DNA of 64,000 bases from Bacteroidaceae bacterium. Its GTDB lineage: Bacteria > Bacteroidota > Bacteroidia > Bacteroidales > Bacteroidaceae. Below the pieces are notes generated by a model. The model saw only the letters and a program-made list of their open reading frames with translations. It was not told where the DNA came from and ran no database searches. The translations under genes and the position numbers were made by a program. The stretch is taken from assembly GCA_017468985.1 (NCBI GenBank), contig JAFUHF010000021.1:62001-126000 (forward strand). The letters are read 5' to 3'. The first letter of the stretch is position 1, and each line of letters starts with the position of its first letter. Shown here piece by piece: positions 19,086 through 27,812 of this stretch.

Positions 19086-19256
19086 TCATTCGCCACGCCT
19101 GAAAGCCGTTTTCTTACCTTTTATTATATAATAGGTATCCAGGTTGGGTGATGTAGCACGGCGGCCTTGCAGGTCGTAGACAGGTTGTCCGGCCTCCGCT
19201 TCCGACATGATGACCGGAGCTATACCTAAGATGTCGTCCACCACTCGGAAGTTCTG
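19086..19256 (-). pseudogene. Remnant of a type IX secretion (Por) C-terminal tail
   Basis: One minus-strand frame reads about 56 codons to a TGA at 19086-19088. It contains FRVVDDILGI, an acidic linker, and then PVYDLQGRRA...TYYIIKGKKTAFRR. The YDLxGRR...Y(Y/I)I(I/V)xGKK pattern is the C-terminal signature of Bacteroidetes surface proteins secreted or processed by the type IX system. Immediately upstream in the same frame is a TGA (19257-19259), and no parent gene precedes it, so only the tail is left. It lies between tRNA-Ser and the carboxyltransferase gene, a likely site of past insertion or deletion. Confidence 0.7.
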
Positions 19257-19296
19257 TCAATATTCCTTATACCAAATAAATCGGCCTTCGGCTCCT

Positions 19297-21066
19297 CTAT
19301 CTTCGGATATAGGCCAGCACGTCGCCGCGCTCCACTGTGGCTCCCTGACGGACGTTCAGCTCTACTACCCTGCCGCCCATGCCTGCAAGCACGCTGACGA
19401 GTCTGCCACTGCGCGTTTCTATGGCACAGAGCTCCTCGCCATCCTTGAAAAGCTGGCCCACATAGGGTTCCAGCCCCTTCTGCGCGGCTTCTCCGCCGCC
19501 CACTTCCCATAATATTCTTCCGCCTTCGGGGGCTACGATGGCGTCGGCCCCTGCGCGCCGGCGTGCCACGAGTTCTTCCTCGCTCATCACGGCTGCGCCC
19601 TTGGCCTGACGGGCCTTTTCCAGGTCTTCCTCAAACCTGCGCTTAGCTACTCCGCTGCGATAGTCGCGATACTGACTCTCGTGCATGGCCAGTTCGAAGA
19701 GTTCTTCCTGGTCGGGGCCCTCGTCCCAGCCCTCCTGTTTCATCATTTCCTGATAGGTGGGCAATGCGTCGGGGTAATAGCTCTGCGGATCGGCGTCGGT
19801 AAACGTTTTGCCTTTCTGCTGGGCCATTTCCTTCAGCTCGTCGCTCACGTCGCCCGGGAGCCGGCCGCTTTTTCCCAGGATCATGCCACACATGTTTTCG
19901 TCCATCAAGGTAAATCTGGGCTGCCCCTTCTCCAGCGTAAGGAGATTCATCAAGGCAATGTTCTTCACATACTGGCTGAAAGGCGTCACGAGGGGTGGAT
20001 AACCCACTCTGGGCCATACGTAGGCCACTTCGTCAAACAGCCTCACCAGCAGTTCATCTTCCGTATAGGGTACCAGTCCTTTGTCCTGACGCGTGTGGTT
20101 GATGGCCACCATCACACCTTTCAGGTCGGCCATCATGGAGCCCATCATGCCGCCCGGAAGGCCGCACCCCAGGAGCAGCGAGCTCATCAGCTTGTTGGTA
20201 GGGTTCATGAAGTAGCCCAGGAAGTCGTCAATGAATTCCTGCGTGAGTTTCCTCACCTCCATATAGGCATCCATGTTGATGTCAGCCACCTCGAACCCGT
20301 AGTGTTTCAGCATGCTCTGTACCGAAATCACGTCGGGGTGCACCTTTCCCCAGCTCAGGGGTTCCACAGCGGTGTCGACAATGTCGGCTCCGTTTCGGCA
20401 CACTTCGAGTATGGAGGCCATCGAGAGGCCCGGACCTGAGTGGCCGTGGTACTGAATGATCACTTCGGGGTGCTTCTTCTTGATCATGGCGGTGAGTTTG
20501 CCGAGCATGGCTGGCTGGCCCACTCCGGCCATGTCCTTGAGGCATATTTCGGGGGCGCCAGCCTCTATCAGTTGGTCAGCGATCTCGCTATAGTATTTTG
20601 CCGTGTGAATGGGGGAGGTGGTAATGCACAGCGTGGCCTGAGGCGTCATGCCCCCTTCCTTGGCATAATGAATGCTCGGAATAATGTTCCTTACATCGTT
20701 GAGGCCACAGAAAATTCTGGTGATGTCGGTGCCCTGCGCATGCTTCACCTTGTACATCAGCCGACGCACATCGGCCGGCACGGGATACATCCGGAGTGCA
20801 TTCAGGCCGCGGTCAAGCATGTGCGTCTTGATGCCCACCTTCTGAAACGGGGCAGTGAAGGCTCTCACGGCCTGATTGGGATTTTCGCCGTAGAGCAGGT
20901 TCACTTGCTCAAACGCACCTCCGTTGGTCTCCACGCGGTCAAAGCAGCCCATCTCTATGATGGCCGGAGCCACGCGCACCAATTGGTCTTTCCTGGGTTG
21001 GAATTTGCCCGACGACTGAAACATGTCCCTATACACCAGGCTGAAGCCTATTCTTTTCTTCTTCAT
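19297..21066 (-). CDS. OadA/PycB-like carboxyltransferase with degenerate biotinyl domain
   Basis: A 589-aa protein of the oxaloacetate decarboxylase alpha / pyruvate carboxylase B family. The N-terminal TIM-barrel carboxyltransferase starts FSLVYRDMFQSSG (family RDxxQS). It has the lysine expected to be carbamylated in EICLKDMAG and the metal histidines in IQYHGHSGPG. Residues about 505-589 form a biotinyl/lipoyl-type domain, but the usual (A/V)MKM hairpin with the biotin lysine is replaced by ETRSGR in LCAIETRSGRLVSV. Biotinylation at the normal place is therefore not expected. No beta or gamma decarboxylase subunit is adjacent. Start chosen at 21066 because the promoter at 21093-21100 lies just upstream and the longer reading would begin before it. 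Stop is TAG. Confidence 0.85.
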   Translation of the reverse strand: MKKKRIGFSLVYRDMFQSSGKFQPRKDQLVRVAPAIIEMGCFDRVETNGGAFEQVNLLYGENPNQAVRAFTAPFQKVGIKTHMLDRGLNALRMYPVPADVRRLMYKVKHAQGTDITRIFCGLNDVRNIIPSIHYAKEGGMTPQATLCITTSPIHTAKYYSEIADQLIEAGAPEICLKDMAGVGQPAMLGKLTAMIKKKHPEVIIQYHGHSGPGLSMASILEVCRNGADIVDTAVEPLSWGKVHPDVISVQSMLKHYGFEVADINMDAYMEVRKLTQEFIDDFLGYFMNPTNKLMSSLLLGCGLPGGMMGSMMADLKGVMVAINHTRQDKGLVPYTEDELLVRLFDEVAYVWPRVGYPPLVTPFSQYVKNIALMNLLTLEKGQPRFTLMDENMCGMILGKSGRLPGDVSDELKEMAQQKGKTFTDADPQSYYPDALPTYQEMMKQEGWDEGPDQEELFELAMHESQYRDYRSGVAKRRFEEDLEKARQAKGAAVMSEEELVARRRAGADAIVAPEGGRILWEVGGGEAAQKGLEPYVGQLFKDGEELCAIETRSGRLVSVLAGMGGRVVELNVRQGATVERGDVLAYIRR

Positions 21067-21092
21067 ATCTGTTACCTTAATGTTCTTGCTTA

Positions 21093-21100
21093 CAAAATTA
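21093..21100 (-). promoter_or_regulatory. Bacteroidetes -7 promoter element for the carboxyltransferase
   Basis: Minus strand TAATTTTG, 26 nt upstream of ATG 21066. It decides the start in favour of MKKKRIGF over the ATG at 21105. Confidence 0.55.
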
Positions 21101-21206
21101 CACATTTTGGCGATATTTGTGTAGTGAAAAGCACATAAAACACGCCTCGTCGCGCCAATTCATGAAAAAACACTTTGACGATGCTAACTTTAGGCACCAA
21201 TCTTTT

Positions 21207-21214
21207 TAACTTTG
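21207..21214 (+). promoter_or_regulatory. Bacteroidetes -7 promoter element for the DUF554 gene
   Basis: TAACTTTG followed by CAGCC, 26 nt before ATG 21241. It rules out the in-frame starts further upstream. Confidence 0.6.
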
Positions 21215-21240
21215 CAGCCAAAACGGTGCATTTCGTCCCC

Positions 21241-21924
21241 ATGTTAGGAACCATAGTCAATACGGCCACAATCATTGCCGGCAGCCTCATAGGGGCCGCC
21301 ATCAAGCGCGGCCTCCAGGAGCGCTATGTGCAGGCCCTCTACAATGGGCTCGGGCTGTGTACCGTCATTCTGGGTTGCTCCACGGCCCTGCGCCACATGC
21401 CCGACAGCCATTACCCTGTGCTTTTCATCCTTTCCCTCGCCGTGGGCGGCGTGGTGGGCACTGCCCTCGGGCTCGACGAACGCTTCAGCCGCCTTGCCTC
21501 CCACGTGGGCGGCAGCCAGCTGGCCAAGGGACTCACCACGGGCATCCTGCTCTACTGCATCGGCACGCTCTCCATGGTCGGTCCCATGAACAGCGCGCTC
21601 CACGGCGACAATACCTACCTCTTCACCAATGCCACGCTCGACTTCGTGAGTTCCGCCATTCTGGCATCCACTTATGGCGTGGGCATGATGCTCGCGGCTC
21701 CCGTGCTTTTCCTCTGGCAGGGCAGCATCTATCTGCTTACGCTCTACGCCCGCGACTTCATGTCGGCCGAACTCATCACGGAGGTTTCCATTGTGGGCGG
21801 TGTGCTCATCCTCTCTACCGGCCTCAATCTGCTTAACATCAAGAATTGCAAGACGCTCAACCTCCTGCCGTCGCTCTTCGTGCCTATGGTCTACTTCCTT
21901 TTGCGCACGTTGCTCCATCTGTAA
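21241..21924 (+). CDS. DUF554 family membrane protein (YqgA-like)
   Basis: A 227-aa integral membrane protein beginning MLGTIVNTATIIAGSLIGA, the characteristic DUF554 start. Conserved glycines follow in a series of hydrophobic helices. Recognisable motifs are LGLCTVILGCSTAL, KGLTTGILLYCIGTLSMVGPMNSAL and DFVSSAILASTYGVGMM. A transporter-like role is often assumed for the family, but no substrate is established. It is followed by ribE after 38 nt and is probably co-transcribed with it. Confidence 0.9.
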   Translation: MLGTIVNTATIIAGSLIGAAIKRGLQERYVQALYNGLGLCTVILGCSTALRHMPDSHYPVLFILSLAVGGVVGTALGLDERFSRLASHVGGSQLAKGLTTGILLYCIGTLSMVGPMNSALHGDNTYLFTNATLDFVSSAILASTYGVGMMLAAPVLFLWQGSIYLLTLYARDFMSAELITEVSIVGGVLILSTGLNLLNIKNCKTLNLLPSLFVPMVYFLLRTLLHL

Positions 21925-21962
21925 CCCTATTCATCAGCATCCATATTAATCATCATTACCCC

Positions 21963-22571
21963 ATGTTTTCAGGAATCATTGAAGCAGTGGCCACGGTCAT
22001 TGCCATCGAAAGAGATCAGGAGAATGTCAACTTCACGCTCCGTTGCCCCTTCGGCCACGAATTGCAGCCGGCCCAGAGTCTGGCCCACAATGGCGTATGC
22101 CTTACGGTAGTCTCCGTGGAGGGCGACACCTATACCACCACCGCCATGCGCGAAACCCTTGAGCGCAGCAATCTGGGCGACCTCCAGGTGGGCGACGAGG
22201 TCAACGTAGAACGCTCCATGCCCATCGGCGGCCGGCTCGACGGCCACATTGTTCAGGGTCACGTTGACGAGACGGCCCTCTGTACCGCCATTGAAGATGC
22301 CGAAGGCAGCTATGTCTACACCTTCGACTATCCGGAAAATGCCGAAATGGCACGCCACGGCTACTTCACCGTCGACAAGGGATCCGTTACGGTCAACGGC
22401 GTGAGCCTCACCGTATGTCAGCCCACCGACCACACCTTCCAGGTGAACATCATTCCCTTCACCTTTGAGCACACCAACTTCCACGCCATCCGCGTAGGTA
22501 CGCGTGTGAACCTTGAGTTCGACATCTTGGGCAAGATCCTGAGCCGTCTCCATCATTTCGAGTCACGCTAA
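21963..22571 (+). CDS. ribE: Riboflavin synthase alpha chain
   Basis: Dismutates two 6,7-dimethyl-8-ribityllumazines to riboflavin. The 202 aa contain the two internally repeated lumazine-binding domains. Domain 1 starts MFSGIIEAVATV, with NGVCLTVV around 41-48. Domain 2 starts DGHIVQGHVDETA at about 94, with VNGVSLTVC around 140-148. The duplicated (N/V)NGVxLTV motifs bind the ligand. ATG 21963 gives the invariant MFSGI(I/V)E start. No FMN riboswitch is seen upstream; expression appears to come from the DUF554 promoter. Confidence 0.96.
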   Translation: MFSGIIEAVATVIAIERDQENVNFTLRCPFGHELQPAQSLAHNGVCLTVVSVEGDTYTTTAMRETLERSNLGDLQVGDEVNVERSMPIGGRLDGHIVQGHVDETALCTAIEDAEGSYVYTFDYPENAEMARHGYFTVDKGSVTVNGVSLTVCQPTDHTFQVNIIPFTFEHTNFHAIRVGTRVNLEFDILGKILSRLHHFESR

Positions 22572-22594
22572 CCCTCTATTCTCCCCTTTTCCCT

Positions 22595-24052
22595 ATGAAG
22601 CACCTCCTGCTTTCCCTGCTCAGCGCCATGCTGCTAAGCGGTTCCCTTCACGCTGCGGACACAGACTATGTGGTCATTGCCCGTGACAGCCTGCTCATGA
22701 ACCCCCAATGGAAGGCCGTGGCCCAAACCTTGGTCAAACGCCATAAGGCCACGCTGCTCACCTCCCGTCAGAAACCTGCCGACGTGCTGCCCCAGCTGCA
22801 GCAGCTCCAGCCGCGCTATGTGGCCGTAGTGGAACAGCCCGAGCGGCTCGATCCCTCCTTCGTCATGGAACTCCACCGCGTGTCGCGCCAGGTGGACGAC
22901 GACATCTATGCCGATTTTCTCTGGGGTATCATCACCGGTCGCGATGCCGCTGCCGCCATGCGCATGGTGAAGCATGCCCAAAAGCCTTTCGTCATGCGCA
23001 ACTGCGTCACCACCATTCAGGAACTCAACAGCGGAAAATGGTTCAACCGCATGGGCTATCTTGACGACCATGTGTCAGGACAGTGGGGCGAGAAGGAAGG
23101 TCCCCATCAGCCCGTCACTACGGGCCGCAATTTCCCTGAGGGAGAGCGCGATTCACAGGCTGAGATGAAGCGTTTCGGCGAGCTCTATGCCAAATACGAC
23201 CCCGACCTCGTAATCACCGCCGCCCACGCCACCGAGCGCAATCTGGAGATGCCCTTCTCCCTCGGCAATGTGAAGCCCTTCGCAGGCCGCCTCTATCTGG
23301 ACCTTGAGTCAGGCCCCCGGTTCCTGCCCGAAACAGGCCGACGCAAGGTGTATTTACCCATTGGCAATTGCTTGATAGGCAACGTCAACCGCACTCGGGA
23401 GAGCATGGCCATTGCCTGGATGAACGCCCAGGATGCCGCCACCTTCGTAGGCTATGTGGTAGTGACTTGGCACGGGCGCAACGGATGGGGCGGACTCAAG
23501 TACTTGCTCACCAACCCGGGGCGATATACCGTGGCGCAGGCCTTCTACCTCAACCAGCAAGACATGCTCACGCAGCTCCACCGCTGGCATCCGCAACTCG
23601 TCACGGAGCTCTATCCTTATGAAAAGGGTCACATGGCCGGTCGCGACGTGCTCCGCTCAATCCTTGGAGAGCAGTTCACCATGGACCAGCTGGGTTTCTT
23701 CTACGACCGCGACGTGCTGGCCTACTATGGCGATCCCAAATGGGATGCACGCCTGCAGCAGGTGAAGGGCGAAACGGATTTCAAGGTGAGCATCCGCCAG
23801 AAGGACGGGCGCGCCACTGTCACCGTGCGTACGCTGCCCGGGTTCAGCCTCAAACGCATGCAGGGTGACGGCTGGAAGCCTGAGTCGGTGCTCGACCTCC
23901 CCTTCTCCTACTTCTTCCCCCATCGCCTCAAGCATCCCCGACTGGCTCCCGGGCAGAAGTGGGATGCCACCGTGGACGAAAACTTCCTGCTCATCCACAA
24001 TGCCGACTTTCAGCCTGGCCAAACCTACCAGAGAGAGCTGATCACCGACTGA
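22595..24052 (+). CDS. Secreted gingipain-like (clan CD, C25-type) putative cysteine peptidase
   Basis: A 485-aa protein with a signal peptide (residues 1-20, SGSLHA). A Rossmann-like alternation follows (TDYVVIARDSLL, ATLLTS, YVAVVE). Residues 205-218 read LVITAAHATERNLE, with H211 at the end of a strand. Residues 254-293 read LPIGNCLIG then AIAWMNAQDAATFVGYVVVTW, with C259. This order, His then Cys followed by a helix and an (A/V)FVG strand, resembles the catalytic dyad layout of gingipain-type C25 peptidases. I infer a clan CD fold. It lacks the C25 pro-domain and the type IX tail, so activity is not assured. It lies 23 nt after ribE. Confidence 0.65.
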   Translation: MKHLLLSLLSAMLLSGSLHAADTDYVVIARDSLLMNPQWKAVAQTLVKRHKATLLTSRQKPADVLPQLQQLQPRYVAVVEQPERLDPSFVMELHRVSRQVDDDIYADFLWGIITGRDAAAAMRMVKHAQKPFVMRNCVTTIQELNSGKWFNRMGYLDDHVSGQWGEKEGPHQPVTTGRNFPEGERDSQAEMKRFGELYAKYDPDLVITAAHATERNLEMPFSLGNVKPFAGRLYLDLESGPRFLPETGRRKVYLPIGNCLIGNVNRTRESMAIAWMNAQDAATFVGYVVVTWHGRNGWGGLKYLLTNPGRYTVAQAFYLNQQDMLTQLHRWHPQLVTELYPYEKGHMAGRDVLRSILGEQFTMDQLGFFYDRDVLAYYGDPKWDARLQQVKGETDFKVSIRQKDGRATVTVRTLPGFSLKRMQGDGWKPESVLDLPFSYFFPHRLKHPRLAPGQKWDATVDENFLLIHNADFQPGQTYQRELITD

Positions 24053-24205
24053 CGCTCCGCTTTTCTCACCGGCATCAGCCCGTCGGTGCCCCACCCTCAT
24101 GGTCATTCTCTCCTGAGGGAACCGTACCGTTCACCTATCGCCTGGCCCCACTCCCCACCGCTGCGGCGCTGTTCGCGTAAGGTTTGGAGCCACTGCCTCG
24201 GGGTA

Positions 24206-24387
24206 TTGTTGCATTTCCAGTTGAGTAATGCAACATTTTCCGTATTTTTGTTGCAATTCATGTACGAAATTGCAACAACCACCCATCCTTTTGTTGCAAA
24301 ATAATTTGGAGATGCAACAAATCTCGTGGAATTGTTGCAATTCCACTATAGTTTTGCAACATTTACCCAGGTATTTGTTGCAAAACT
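24206..24387. repeat. Cluster of five distinct hairpins with GTTGCA/TGCAAC cores
   Basis: Stem arms are: (1) TGTTGCATT 24207-24215 with AATGCAACA 24227-24235. (2) TTGTTGCAATT 24248-24258 with AATTGCAACAA 24268-24278. (3) TTTGTTGCA 24290-24298 with TGCAACAAA 24313-24321. (4) GTGGAATTG 24326-24334 with CAATTCCAC 24338-24346. (5) AGTTTTGCAACA 24350-24361 with TGTTGCAAAACT 24376-24387. All arms are perfectly complementary, loops differ in length and sequence, and stems differ outside the core. The cluster lies upstream of the promoter at 24455, in the gap between the gingipain-like gene and the AraC-like gene. Confidence 0.95.
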
Positions 24388-24454
24388 CAAATAATTTGCT
24401 TCATCCCTTCAGCGTTTTTCCTCCCATTCGGCCATGGCATTATCAGGAAAATCG

Positions 24455-24462
24455 TAATTTTG
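24455..24462 (+). promoter_or_regulatory. Bacteroidetes -7 promoter element for the AraC-like gene
   Basis: TAATTTTG followed by CAGC, 69 nt before ATG 24532 and 68 nt after the hairpin cluster. Confidence 0.55.
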
Positions 24463-24531
24463 CAGCTGTAGGCCTCAGGCCCCAGGCCGCCGCCTCATTA
24501 TCCTCAAGCCAAAACATTAAGAATCAGCCCC

Positions 24532-25080
24532 ATGGACCACCAAAATCCTGCCATCGACCAGCAGCCTGAAATCAATATCACGGTGCCTGCCTCCCGACAG
24601 CTGCATCGCCGCGAGCTCCGCAAGCCGGCTCAGTTTAGCTTCGACGAGCTCTACATTTCTCCCTTCAGGCAGAAACGCCAGTACGACAACGAAGGGCAGT
24701 GGAAGTACGTGGACTTTCCCCGGGACCTCCAGCCCACGGGCATTCACGTGATGGATGACCTGCTGCAATACCTCATGCAGGGTAACAGCTCCTTGGAGCG
24801 TTTTGCTACCGAACAGGGGCTCACCGTGGCGGAAGTCAGTGCGCTGGTCTTCGTCCTCACCGGCATCAGGTGCAGACGCTTTCAGCAGCTCTATCAGGTC
24901 AGGCTCATCGACGACCTGCTGCGCTTCACCGACTTGGAATATGAAGAAGTGGCCCAGCGCGCCGGCATAGGCACGCGCTTCAACCTGTTTCGGACCATAC
25001 AGCGCGAGCACCAAATGTCAGCATCCAGACGTCGCGCCTATCTTCGTCAGAACAACGACGAAGGACGCTTTCTGCTCTAA
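24532..25080 (+). CDS. Small protein with divergent AraC-type helix-turn-helix
   Basis: A 182-aa protein. The N-terminal 70 residues are charged and proline-rich without a recognised domain. The C-terminal region, about 108-172, follows the AraC pattern. FQQLYQVRLIDDLLRFTD resembles the YR..RA..LL..T segment, EEVAQRAGIGTRFNLFRTIQ the (I)A...G(F)....F.R.F segment, and QMSASRRRAYL the SP..YR segment. It lacks the usual large sensing domain. It could regulate neighbouring genes and could be tested for binding to the repeated TTGCAAC sites just upstream; that link is speculation. The coding sequence is complete with a TAA stop. Confidence 0.7.
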   Translation: MDHQNPAIDQQPEINITVPASRQLHRRELRKPAQFSFDELYISPFRQKRQYDNEGQWKYVDFPRDLQPTGIHVMDDLLQYLMQGNSSLERFATEQGLTVAEVSALVFVLTGIRCRRFQQLYQVRLIDDLLRFTDLEYEEVAQRAGIGTRFNLFRTIQREHQMSASRRRAYLRQNNDEGRFLL

Positions 25081-25088
25081 GTTCTTGC

Positions 25089-27812
25089 TCAGTCCTTCCT
25101 GCCGCACAGCAGCTGGAAGGCACAGTAGTCGCACTTTTGCGAGGGAGCCGCAAAGCTCAGGGGCTGACTGCGCATCTGCTCCACGAACAGCCGCAGTTCC
25201 TCCGTAAACCTTTCCATCAGTTCCCCACGGGTCAGCCCGGAAAGATCTTCCATCACCTTCTTCTGCGGTGCCGTAAACTTTACGTAGGGCGAAAAGTCGC
25301 CGCTGCGCAGCTATTGAGTAAAGTAGAGTGCCGCCACGGGAATGGTGTCCGTATCCTTCAAGGTGAGCGTCGAGGCCTGCTTCCCGGAGCCTTGGAGCAG
25401 CGTAATGAGGCTGTACATCATGGTCTGGAAAACGTAGTTCTTATTGCCCTTGAACAAGGACTCCATGCTTGAAGCCTGCATCTTGTCGGCTGTCCATCCG
25501 CCCGTTTTGTAGTCCACTATGCGCACGTCCTCACGGCCCTGCCCTGCCACTCGGTCCGTGCGGTCTATCTGTCCATAGACCAGCGTGTCGGCATCGAGAA
25601 GAGCCTCGGCGCGATTTTCCGTAGAGAGAATGCCCATGCGCTCGCCGTCGCTCAGGTGGCGCGCATCATAGAGGAGTAGGTTTTGCAGGTATTTATGGAG
25701 CACGAAGCTCTCTATGCGGTGGTCCTGCGGCCGGTAGCGCAGGCCCAGAACGGGCTCACCGTCAGATTTTTCGTCCTCCTGGCTCACGGTCCGGAAGGCT
25801 GCACTCAGATACTTCTGCAAGCGGATGAAGTTGGCAGCCAACGTGCGGAGTTCTTCGGCCCGGAGCCATGAGCCGTCGGGCTGCTGCTGTGGATAGAAGT
25901 CGCGGTAGATGTTTTCAGCGGCATAGTGAAGGATGCTGCCAAACGTGTTGGCAGGCAGAATGTCTTCCGCACGCACGATTTCCTTCAGGCCGGCCATCTT
26001 CTCGAAATAGAACTTCATGGGACACTGCATGTAGCTCTCCATGGCAGTGGGCGAAAGGCGGAGTTTTCCGCCCATGAGCTGTCGAGAACGCTCCTCACCC
26101 AGACCCACGGGCTCCGAGGCATCCACCCTCTGGCGCTGCACAATGGACTCGTGAACGATGGGAATCTCAGTCTGGCTGAGCAACTGGCGGAGGAAACGCG
26201 ATGGCTCTCCCTGATGGAGCCCGTCGGTGGCGGTGTTGTAGACGAGGGTCACGTCGTCGGCCCTCTGAAGCAGACGGAAAAAGTTGTAGGCATAGGCCTC
26301 GCTCTGCTCGTCGTGGGTCATGATGTGGTAGTGCTTGCGCAGGTCATAAGGCACGAAGGAGCGGTCCGCCGAGTTGCGCGGCAGGATGCCCTCCCCTACG
26401 CTCAACACCAGGAGGTGACGGAAATCGATGTTTCGCGTTTCAAGCACGCCCATCACCTGCAGGCCCGTGGCCGGCTCCCCGTGGAAGGGCACCGAGAGGC
26501 CACTCAATATCTGCCGCAGCAGGGCTTGCACGGCGCGGAGGCTCATGGTACCGATGCCCTCGTCGGTCAAGGCGCGCAGGCGCTCTATGGCAGCGAAGCA
26601 CTGGAAGTAGCTCTCGGCCGTAAGCTGCCCCACCCATGAGCGACTCTCCAGGCGCTGGCCCACTTGCAGGGCCTGGGCCTTCACGGCATCGCTGAGGGAC
26701 TGCAGGTAAACGGGCACCGAGGGGCTGCTCTCCGGCGCATACTGGCTCACGAAGGCATAGGCCGGGGTATGATTCATGGGGAAGCCCTTCGTGATGTTGA
26801 CCTCCCTGACATTCTGAGGAATGGCATAAACCATGGGCTGCAACAGCCGTTCGTCAGCCAGCACCACAGCCGTGAGCTGCTCCTTTTGCTCCATGTGGGA
26901 GCGCAGCCACTTAGCGGCATACTGCACCTGCGCATTGTCGGACGCGGCCGAAACGAAGCGAATAGGCCCGTGGTGACGCAGGCGGTCGAACATTTCCTCG
27001 GGAAGCGACTGGGGGAAGGCCTCCAAATTCTTGAGCATGCCGCGATCAAAGCTGAGCGGAGCGTCAGGAACCGTGTAGAGGCGGTCGTAGTCCCAGTAGA
27101 ACAGGGCATTGCCCCGGGCTTTCAGCTCGTGGAACAACTGCCACTCCACGGGCAGCAGGATGTTGAACCCCACAAACACTATGGTTTCGTAGTCCTCAGA
27201 CAGGTGAGCCTCGCCACCACTAAGGCGGCTTATGGCATCGCGCTGGCGAGCACCCTCGTAGGCCTCGCCGTCGGCCAGAAGACTCTCGTTGAGCTGCACA
27301 TAAATGTCGTAGAGATGGGTCCAGATGCGCTCAAAATCGTCGTGCTGACGGCCTTTGTGCCTTTTCAGCCCGAAGAAGTGGTTCAGATACTCCTGCTGCT
27401 CGTCAGGCAGCTGTTCGAGTTGGCGCACGGCGCTCCACAGACCGAAGAACTTCTCTACATCGTCCACGCAGCGGTCTATGTTGCTGAAATCGTGAAGCAG
27501 TTGCTGGCCCCAGCCATAGAAGTAATCGAGCGTGAGCGAGGCGTGGCCCAGCACGTCGCCATAGATGCGGAACAGCCGGCACACGGCCTTCACCTCGTCC
27601 ACAGGGCGGAGCGCAGTGAGCGCGTCGAAAACCTCACCAATCGTGAGATAGCGCGGTGCCCACACGGGTTCACTGCCACCCTCCTGAACCAGACAGTCGT
27701 TGAAGAAGATGCCAGCGCGCTTGTTCGGAAAAACGATGGCCACACGGCTCAAGTCATTGCCAAAGCGGCGGCGCAGGTCGTCGGAAACCAATTGAAGAAA
27801 AGAATGATTCAT
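25089..27812 (-). pseudogene. addB: AddB-like helicase-nuclease subunit, interrupted by an in-frame TAG
   Basis: The frame opens at ATG 27812 (MNHSFLQLVSDDLRRRFG) and reads 833 codons to TAG at 25311-25313. It then continues without a shift for 73 more codons to TGA at 25089. The C-terminal PD-(D/E)XK nuclease is recognisable (YGQIDRTDRV and VRIVDYKTGG). The family's Fe-S cluster uses one cysteine before the nuclease (YMQCPMKFYFEKM) and three at the C-terminus. Those three (KCDYCAFQLLC) lie after the TAG. Truncation would therefore remove three of the four cluster ligands. ATG overlaps the addA stop (ATGA), so the two genes are translationally coupled. Either a nonsense mutation, readthrough or an assembly error is possible. 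Confidence 0.85.
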
